From: an uncultured Verrucomicrobiota bacterium
GTDB lineage: Bacteria > Verrucomicrobiota > Verrucomicrobiae > Opitutales > Opitutaceae
Direction: 5' to 3'
Assembly: GCA_946482165.1 (NCBI GenBank)
Contig: CAMLQS010000247.1
Location: 1 to 7,612, forward strand
DNA length: 7,612 bases
Position numbers and translations under genes: made by a program. The notes under the pieces were generated by a model. It made no database searches. It worked only from the letters and a program-made list of their open reading frames with translations, and was not told the origin of the DNA. This document shows, piece by piece, positions 1 through 5,910 of this stretch (positions are counted from its first letter, which is position 1; each line of letters opens with the position of its first letter).

Positions 1-1876
<1,876 letters not shown>

Positions 1877-1891
1877 GCGTCCGGGCGGGTC

Positions 1892-1906
1892 TCGGGAAAA
1901 CCCCGA
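1892..1906 (-). other. Small hairpin in the leader just upstream of the modular secreted protein gene
   Basis: On the minus strand TCGGG-GTTTT-CCCGA makes a perfect 5-bp stem with a 5-nt loop, 15 bases before the ATG at 1876, close to where a ribosome binding site would be. It could affect translation or be chance in GC-rich DNA. It is too short and too close to the gene to be a terminator of trxA. Confidence 0.3.
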
Positions 1907-1981
1907 TGGCGGGATGCAGGTGAATGGCGACGCCGACATTTCGCAGCCAGAAGCTCTGCTTAGGGGCGCTTTTGAAAGTTG

Positions 1982-2034
1982 GTTGACCGGTCCCCGTCGG
2001 GAAACGCGGGGGACGACGCAAGCTGCCGGTCAAC
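1982..2034. repeat. Interrupted inverted repeat (GTTGACCGG / CCGGTCAAC) in the trxA to secreted-protein gap
   Basis: A perfect 9-bp inverted repeat has arms at 1982-1990 and 2026-2034. Just inside it, TCCCC (1991-1995) can pair with GGGGA (2009-2013), giving a longer stem with an asymmetric bulge. It lies downstream of the trxA terminator and about 106 bases upstream of the secreted protein start at 1876, so it sits in that gene's presumed promoter or leader. It may be an operator or an RNA structure. No convincing -10 box is visible beside it, so no promoter is called. Confidence 0.5.
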
Positions 2035-2100
2035 AAGGGGTGGCGCCCGCGTCATGCCGAGCCACGAAGACGAGAAGGATGCCCGTGCCACATCGGGAAA

Positions 2101-2130
2101 CAAAAAGCCCCCGGCGGTGGGGCCGGGGGC
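2101..2130 (-). terminator. Rho-independent terminator of the trxA transcript
   Basis: On the minus strand, 28 bases after the trxA stop, GCCCCCGGC (2130-2122) and GCCGGGGGC (2115-2107) form a perfect 9-bp stem with a 6-base loop. TTTTTG follows immediately (2106-2101). A strong GC stem plus a T tract is the classic intrinsic terminator. It marks the end of the transcription unit that includes trxA and separates it from the secreted-protein gene downstream. Confidence 0.9.
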
Positions 2131-2157
2131 GAAGGCGCGGAGGACGCGCGAGAATTT

Positions 2158-2481
2158 TCAGAGCTTGGCTTGGAGTTTCGCCTTCAGGGCGTCGCGGGAC
2201 TGCATGCCGACGATGGTATCGACGAGCTGGCCGTCCTTGAAGAGGAGCATGGTGGGGATGGCTCGGACACCGTAGGTGCCGGCGAGATCGCCGTGGTCGT
2301 CGACGTTGACCTTGCCGATGACCAGTTTCCCGGAGAGCTCCTTGGAGAGCTCCTCAAGGATGGGGGCGATGGCCTTGCAGGGGCCGCACCAAGGGGCCCA
2401 GAAATCCACGAGGACGGGCGTGGGGCCGGAGATGGCGGTCTTGAAGGATGCTTCGTCGAAATGGGCTAGCGCGTCGGACAT
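2158..2481 (-). CDS. trxA: Thioredoxin
   Basis: This is a complete 107-residue thioredoxin, the usual length for the family. It is a cytoplasmic dithiol-disulfide oxidoreductase, kept reduced by thioredoxin reductase with NADPH, that supplies electrons to enzymes such as ribonucleotide reductase and peroxiredoxins. The active site WCGPC is at residues 31-35 (Cys32 and Cys35), the buried Asp is at 26 in VDFWAPWC, and the cis-proline is at 76 in AIPTM; these positions match Escherichia coli TrxA. There is no signal peptide. It starts 15 bases after the stop of the Pro-rich membrane protein gene and ends just before a strong terminator, so it is probably the last gene of its operon. The ATG at 2481 is the natural family start; no good Shine-Dalgarno sequence precedes it. 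Residues 44-51 are encoded by a near-perfect 12-bp tandem duplication (ELSK-ELSG), which is compatible with a normal helix. Confidence 0.97.
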   Translation of the reverse strand: MSDALAHFDEASFKTAISGPTPVLVDFWAPWCGPCKAIAPILEELSKELSGKLVIGKVNVDDHGDLAGTYGVRAIPTMLLFKDGQLVDTIVGMQSRDALKAKLQAKL

Positions 2482-2496
2482 GATCGGGGACGGTGG

Positions 2497-2895
2497 TTAT
2501 TGGTTCTTAACGTAGAGGAGGTAGGCGAAACTGAGGGCGGCGGCGGCGGCGATGAACGAAAGGGCGAGGAGCGCCACGGACGGCTTGCCATCGGACGAGG
2601 CCGGCATCGGGGACTGGAAGGCGGGGGCGTCGGTCGGCGTTGACGGATGCACGGCACCTTGGAGCTTGAAGCTGGGCTTCAGGCCGCCGGATCTCGATGC
2701 TGCGGCGGCGATGGAGGGAGGCGTGGAGGCGCTGGCGCCGGCGGACGAGATCGAGGGGGAAATCGGGGGCGGCACGGCGGAGGGAGCCGCGGGGGATGGG
2801 GCGCTCGCCTCGGTGGCCGGGGAGGGGGAAGGCGCCTTGGGCGTGAGCGTGAGCTTGGGCTTGGGCGTGGAGTCGGGACTGGGGATGTCGCTCAT
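2497..2895 (-). CDS. Pro/Ala/Ser-rich protein with a single C-terminal membrane anchor
   Basis: This is a 132-residue protein of no family I recognise. Residues 1 to about 68 are rich in Pro, Ser and Ala, with a basic PKPKLTLTPK stretch at 11-20. A more ordered LKPSFKLQG segment follows at about 72-80. Residues 106-128 (VALLALSFIAAAAALSFAYLL) form one hydrophobic membrane helix, ending in a short VKNQ tail. With no N-terminal signal peptide and the helix at the very end, it looks tail-anchored, with the disordered part in the cytoplasm. The gene lies 15 bases upstream of trxA and 111 bases downstream of the small gene that follows scpA, so co-transcription with both is likely. The ATG at 2895 is the first in-frame start of this reading frame. 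Base composition is like its neighbours. Function is unknown; a scaffold or spacer role at the membrane is only a thought. Confidence 0.75.
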   Translation of the reverse strand: MSDIPSPDSTPKPKLTLTPKAPSPSPATEASAPSPAAPSAVPPPISPSISSAGASASTPPSIAAAASRSGGLKPSFKLQGAVHPSTPTDAPAFQSPMPASSDGKPSVALLALSFIAAAAALSFAYLLYVKNQ

Positions 2896-3006
2896 GTGTG
2901 GGAAGGGTAGAAAGGTCTAAAGGGAAGCGCTTGTTGCAGAAGGTCGAGCGGGAATCGCAGAAGAGCCGGGGCTCGCCAAAAGACGCGGGGTGCGGGGCTC
3001 GTTTGT

Positions 3007-3309
3007 TTAGCGCGGAGCCGATTTGTGGAGGATTTCGGCGAGTTCGCGCGGGTCCACCGTTTCGAGGTGTTTGTCACGGCGTTTCAGCTCCTCGAAGGTC
3101 TTGATGGTGGTCTCGGCCATGCGTTCGTGAGTCTCGGCGGAGCCGCCGACCAAGACGAATTGCTCGCCGGTGGTGATGCGCTTGTGGCCGTCTTGGTTGT
3201 CGAGGCCGACACCGAGGAGGCCTGCCTTGCCTTTGCCCGCGGAGGGTTTTTGGGCGGGCTTGGGGGATGCGGCGGACGAGGCAGAAGGTTTGCGGGCGCG
3301 ATTGCTCAC
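3007..3309 (-). CDS. Small conserved-looking hypothetical protein translationally coupled to scpA
   Basis: This is a 100-residue protein I cannot assign to a named family. Residues 1-28 are Lys/Ser/Ala/Pro-rich and probably disordered. Residues 29-100 look like a compact soluble domain: GLLGVGLDNQDGHKRITTGE at 30-49, FVLVGGSAETHERM at 51-64, then a charged amphipathic helix to about residue 80 and a final helix containing DPRELAEILHKS. There are no cysteines, membrane segments or signal peptide, so it is cytoplasmic. Its GTG start (3309-3307) overlaps the TGA of scpA (3308-3306) in a GTGA arrangement, the usual sign of translational coupling. That suggests production in step with ScpA, and possibly a link to chromosome segregation, but co-expression alone does not prove it. 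The ordered sequence and clean overlap make it a real gene. Confidence 0.8.
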   Translation of the reverse strand: MSNRARKPSASSAASPKPAQKPSAGKGKAGLLGVGLDNQDGHKRITTGEQFVLVGGSAETHERMAETTIKTFEELKRRDKHLETVDPRELAEILHKSAPR

Positions 3310-4586
3310 GAGGTCAACGTGTTCCGAGGGGGCTCGGTATCAAGCGGGTTTTCCGGTGGAAACTGCTCAGCTTCAGGGGGGATCTCGTCCGGAGGCGGGG
3401 GCGGGGTGGCTTCGAGCGGTGCGGAGGGTTCGACGGCGGCGAAGTCGGGCGGGGATGCAGGCGAAGGGGCGGCGGTGATTTCGACGGCGGCGACCTCGAT
3501 AGGGGAATCCAAGGAAGCGGAGCCGGCCGCGGGGCTCGGCTCGGGAGCGGGCTCCGAGGATGGCTCGGCGGAGACGGACGCGGTCGCGGCGGCGGTGGCG
3601 GAGGAGCCGAGCTGGAGCTCGGCGTTCCCGGGGGTGGCAAGCGGGGGCTGGGCGGCTTCGTCGACGGGCGAGGCAGGCGAGTCGGTGGCGGCGCTTATGA
3701 CGGAGGGGATCTCGGCAAAGCCGTCGGCGGTAAGGACGAGGTCGACGGCGGGAGCCAGAGGCGCGGGGACGGCGGAGCTTTGTTCCGGGGCCACGGGGGC
3801 GAAGTTGAGCTGGCCCTCGGCGAGGGAGCCGTCCGCGTTGACGGTGTTTTCCACGGCATCGACGTAGATGTCGCCGTAGGCCTCCTCCTGGCGGACGCGG
3901 AGCTTTTTGAGGCGCGTGAGCTCGAGGACGGCGATGAAGGTGGCGACGAGGAGGCGGACGGTGACCTGTTTGCCCTCGAAGAGGTCGGTGAAGAGGAAGC
4001 TCTTGCGCGTCTCGATGAGCTTCAGGAGCTCCTCCATCTTGTCGGAGACGGTGACCTCCTCGCCCTTGATTTCGCCGACGACGAGTTTTTCGGAGAGGCG
4101 GCGGAGGACGAGGTTGAACGAGTTCCAGAGCTCGATGCGGTCGACGGGCTTGAGCGGGCGCTCGCTTTCGGTGGCGGTGACCTCGACAACATGGCGTGCG
4201 AGCATGTCGCGCTGGAAGGCGGCGAGTTCGTGGAGTTTGGCGGCGGCTTCCTTGAATTTCTTGTATTGGAGCAGCTGGTGAACGAGTTCCCAACGCGGAT
4301 CGAGAGGGTCGTCGTCCTCGCCCTCGCTGGTGGCGGCGTGGCCGCGCGGGAGGAGCATGCGGCTCTTTATCTCCATGAGGGAGGCGGCCATGACGAAGAA
4401 CTCGCCCGCGATCTCGAGGTCGAGCTGCTGCATGGAGCGCAGGACCTGGATGTATTGCTTGGTTACCGTGGCTATGGGGATGTCGTAGATATCCAGCTCG
4501 TTCTTCCGGATAAGAAAGAGGAGCAAGTCGAGCGGGCCCTCGAAAACGGGCAGCTTGATACGAAGATCGGCGTCGGCGGGAACCAC
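3306..4586 (-). CDS. scpA: Segregation and condensation protein A with a long low-complexity C-terminal extension
   Basis: ScpA is the kleisin subunit that, with ScpB and SMC, forms the bacterial condensin that compacts and separates chromosomes. The protein is 426 residues, against about 250 for typical ScpA. The N-terminal SMC-neck-binding part is clear: KLPVFEGPLDLLLFLIRKNE at 11-30, then DIYDIPIATVTKQY and the LEIAGEFFVMAASLMEIKSRMLLP stretch at 57-80. A variable acidic linker runs about 86-97 and helices follow to about 165. The C-terminal winged-helix domain spans about 178-244 (SFLFTDLFEG, VATFIAVLELTRLKKL). Residues about 262-426 are Ala/Pro/Glu/Ser-rich, including PPPPPDEIPPEAE. The start is GTG at 4586: an in-frame TAA lies two codons upstream and the conserved core begins at residue 11. 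The stop overlaps the next gene's start. scpB is not beside it, which is atypical. Confidence 0.95.
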   Translation of the reverse strand: MVPADADLRIKLPVFEGPLDLLLFLIRKNELDIYDIPIATVTKQYIQVLRSMQQLDLEIAGEFFVMAASLMEIKSRMLLPRGHAATSEGEDDDPLDPRWELVHQLLQYKKFKEAAAKLHELAAFQRDMLARHVVEVTATESERPLKPVDRIELWNSFNLVLRRLSEKLVVGEIKGEEVTVSDKMEELLKLIETRKSFLFTDLFEGKQVTVRLLVATFIAVLELTRLKKLRVRQEEAYGDIYVDAVENTVNADGSLAEGQLNFAPVAPEQSSAVPAPLAPAVDLVLTADGFAEIPSVISAATDSPASPVDEAAQPPLATPGNAELQLGSSATAAATASVSAEPSSEPAPEPSPAAGSASLDSPIEVAAVEITAAPSPASPPDFAAVEPSAPLEATPPPPPDEIPPEAEQFPPENPLDTEPPRNTLTS

Positions 4587-4709
4587 GGATTAAAGAAACG
4601 CGGGATGCTTGGCCCGGGGGCGGGTCGGGCAAGGGGAAACGAAAGAGCGAGGGTCGGGGAGCGGGGAGGAGGGAGCGGGAAGGCCGGACGTGTAGCGAGG
4701 GCGGGCGGT
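4587..4709 (-). other. Gap between attH-like gene and scpA with a possible weak hairpin
   Basis: This 123-base stretch holds no gene. On the minus strand CTTGCCCG (4633-4626) can pair with CGGGCCAAG (4616-4608), leaving one bulged base, and a T-rich TTTCTTTAA follows after about 8 bases. It could be a weak terminator for the attH-like gene or part of the scpA leader; the T tract is displaced and interrupted, so I do not call a terminator. A scpA promoter probably lies here, but no consensus boxes stand out. Confidence 0.35.
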
Positions 4710-5867
4710 TCAGCGCAAGGCGTCGACGGGGCGGTCGTAGCCGGTGAGTTCGAGGTAGGCGGAGCCGACCTCGGTGGCGGCATCGGCGTCCAGCAGGCGA
4801 CAGGCTCCTTCCCAGTAGGTCACGCCGCCGAGCGAGCCGCCGAGTTCTTGGTCGGGAGCGAACGGCGAAACGATGAAGACGGCTTCCCGGCCGGTGGCGG
4901 GGTCGGTGGTGGTCAGCCGGATACGTTGCGGGTAATTGGCGCCCGTGCGCGGGCTGCGCCATATCGTGAGCGGCTCCCACCGGTAAGGGGTTTTGGCAAG
5001 GCGGCCTTCCCGGTCGATCCAAGTGAGCGTGGAGGCGGGATCGAGGGAGCCATCGCGGCGACGGAGGGCGTAGAACATGAGTTCGCGGCCGTCGTGCAGC
5101 TGGGCGCTTAGCCAATCCCATCCGACCTGGGCTTCGTCGAGTTGGCTGCTGCTGTATTCGTGGTCCATCCATGCCTGGCCGGTTACCGGGATGGGCGTGG
5201 CGCCGTCGAGGGCGAGCGAGCCGGTGACGGCGAGGCGCGGGAAGGTGAGATAATAACTCGCCGCGGTGGGGGCGGCGCCTTTGCGCGAGTAGCCGGCGTC
5301 GCCGAAACGGACGAGCGGTTTGGCTGGCGTGAGCGTGAGAACGAAACGCGCGTCGGCGCGAATGCCTCCGGCAAGGACGAGCGTCTCCTTGCCGGGTAGC
5401 GCCGCGGGATCGCCGAGGCGGAGAGACCAGTCGCCATTCCGCACGTCGAGGGTTTCGGTCGAGGCGGCGGCGTCCCACCCGGCGCGGTTGAGGCGTTCTT
5501 GGTGGAGGAAGCGTCCGCTGGAGACATCGATCAGCGCCATGTGCGCGAGGTAGATCTGGTCGTGGCCGAAGGAGGCGGACGCGGGTGCGGGACGCGCGGC
5601 GACCTCGCGCGGGGCGGCGGAGCGGAAGAACGTGGCTTGAAAACCGAAGCGCCGGGCGGGTTTTTCGTCGGTCAAGAGGTGGCCGGTGAGATACCACCAC
5701 TCGATCTTGTAGTCGGGATGCGAGCCGTGGTCGCGGGGGAAGTCGAAGGAGGGCGCGGGCTGCGGCACGCGGAAGCCGTCGGAGGTGAGGAGCGGCGGCT
5801 CGGCGGAGCGGATGGATTGGCCGCAAAGAACGCAAAAGACGCAAAGGAGAGCGGGAAGTTTAAGCAC
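4710..5867 (-). CDS. Secreted lipocalin-like AttH/CrtC-domain protein
   Basis: This is a member of the AttH/carotenoid 1,2-hydratase-like (CrtC plus lipocalin_9) superfamily, which has two lipocalin-like beta-barrel halves. From the chosen GTG it has 385 residues. Residues 1-22 are a signal peptide (MLK, a Leu/Cys/Val core, cleavage near RSA). Family hallmarks are DHGSHPDYKIEWWYLTGHL at 46-64, FGFQATFFR at 74-82, AHMALID at 108-114, GQAWMDHEYSS at 230-240, GWDWLSAQL at 249-257, YWEGAC at 351-356 and AYLELTGY at 370-377. It directly follows an FtsX-type permease gene, the pairing seen in att-like ABC exporters, so it is probably a periplasmic or envelope lipid- or ligand-handling partner; carotenoid hydration is unlikely from this context. 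The GTG at 5867 is chosen because GAGGTGA sits 5 bases upstream. An in-frame ATG at 5909 would overlap the permease stop (ATGA) and add 14 residues translated from a tandem repeat. The signal-peptide core is encoded by another repeat. Confidence 0.88.
   Translation of the reverse strand: MLKLPALLCVFCVLCGQSIRSAEPPLLTSDGFRVPQPAPSFDFPRDHGSHPDYKIEWWYLTGHLLTDEKPARRFGFQATFFRSAAPREVAARPAPASASFGHDQIYLAHMALIDVSSGRFLHQERLNRAGWDAAASTETLDVRNGDWSLRLGDPAALPGKETLVLAGGIRADARFVLTLTPAKPLVRFGDAGYSRKGAAPTAASYYLTFPRLAVTGSLALDGATPIPVTGQAWMDHEYSSSQLDEAQVGWDWLSAQLHDGRELMFYALRRRDGSLDPASTLTWIDREGRLAKTPYRWEPLTIWRSPRTGANYPQRIRLTTTDPATGREAVFIVSPFAPDQELGGSLGGVTYWEGACRLLDADAATEVGSAYLELTGYDRPVDALR
5822..5848. repeat. Three tandem 9-bp CGCAAAGAA-type units inside the attH signal-peptide coding region
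   Basis: Three consecutive 9-mers on the plus strand differ at one or two positions: CGCAAAGAA (5822-5830), CGCAAAAGA (5831-5839) and CGCAAAGGA (5840-5848). Read in frame on the minus strand they give the Leu-Cys-Val / Phe-Cys-Val / Leu-Cys-Gly core of the secreted AttH-like protein's signal peptide. From memory, similar 'CGCAAAG' iterations occur as dispersed intergenic repeats in many bacterial genomes, but I cannot check that here. Confidence 0.85.
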
Positions 5868-5872
5868 AGTCT

Positions 5873-5879
5873 TCACCTC
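5873..5879 (-). promoter_or_regulatory. Strong Shine-Dalgarno sequence deciding the attH-like start
   Basis: On the minus strand GAGGTGA (5879-5873) is followed by the 5-base spacer AGACT and then GTG at 5867-5865. It matches the 16S anti-Shine-Dalgarno well, and nearly every other gene in this window lacks such a match. It favours the GTG over the upstream ATG at 5909, which has no usable spacing from its AGGA. Confidence 0.7.
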
Positions 5880-5910
5880 ATTGGTCATTGGACATTGGGC
5901 ATTGGTCATT
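5879..5910. repeat. Tandem 7-bp CATTGGN repeat at the permease-attH junction
   Basis: Four full heptamers stand in a row: CATTGGT, CATTGGA, CATTGGG, CATTGGT, followed by a partial CATT. On the minus strand each unit contains an ATG, spread over the three frames. The unit at 5900-5906 plus the partial one creates the ATGA that makes the permease stop and a possible attH start overlap. The low-complexity, GC-poor composition is unlike the surrounding genes and suggests an inserted or expanded intergenic repeat. Confidence 0.9.

Noticed and set aside
2332..2356. 12-bp tandem duplication (GGAGAGCTCCTT-type) in trxA
   Set aside because: It encodes ELSK-ELSG in a normal thioredoxin helix; the length and active-site spacing are standard, so it is ordinary coding drift.
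2940..2985. Short GC hairpin between the 100-residue gene and the Pro-rich membrane protein gene
   Set aside because: The stem is only about 4 bp and no T run follows, so it does not support a terminator; the genes are probably co-transcribed.
3267..5111. Plus-strand open frame of 614 codons
   Set aside because: It lies antisense to scpA and the attH-like gene and is Gly/Arg/Glu/Asp-rich without any fold-like pattern. Long antisense frames are expected opposite GC-rich genes with strong third-position bias.
3373..5844. Minus-strand open frame of 823 codons, Arg/Pro-rich
   Set aside because: It is out of frame with, and spans, both scpA and the attH-like gene plus the gap between them; its Arg-Arg-Pro composition is a frame-shift artefact of high GC.
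5879..5910. CATTGGN heptamers as a CRISPR-like or iteron array
   Set aside because: Units are contiguous with no spacers and too short for CRISPR; there is no AT-rich origin or replication gene nearby to support iterons.
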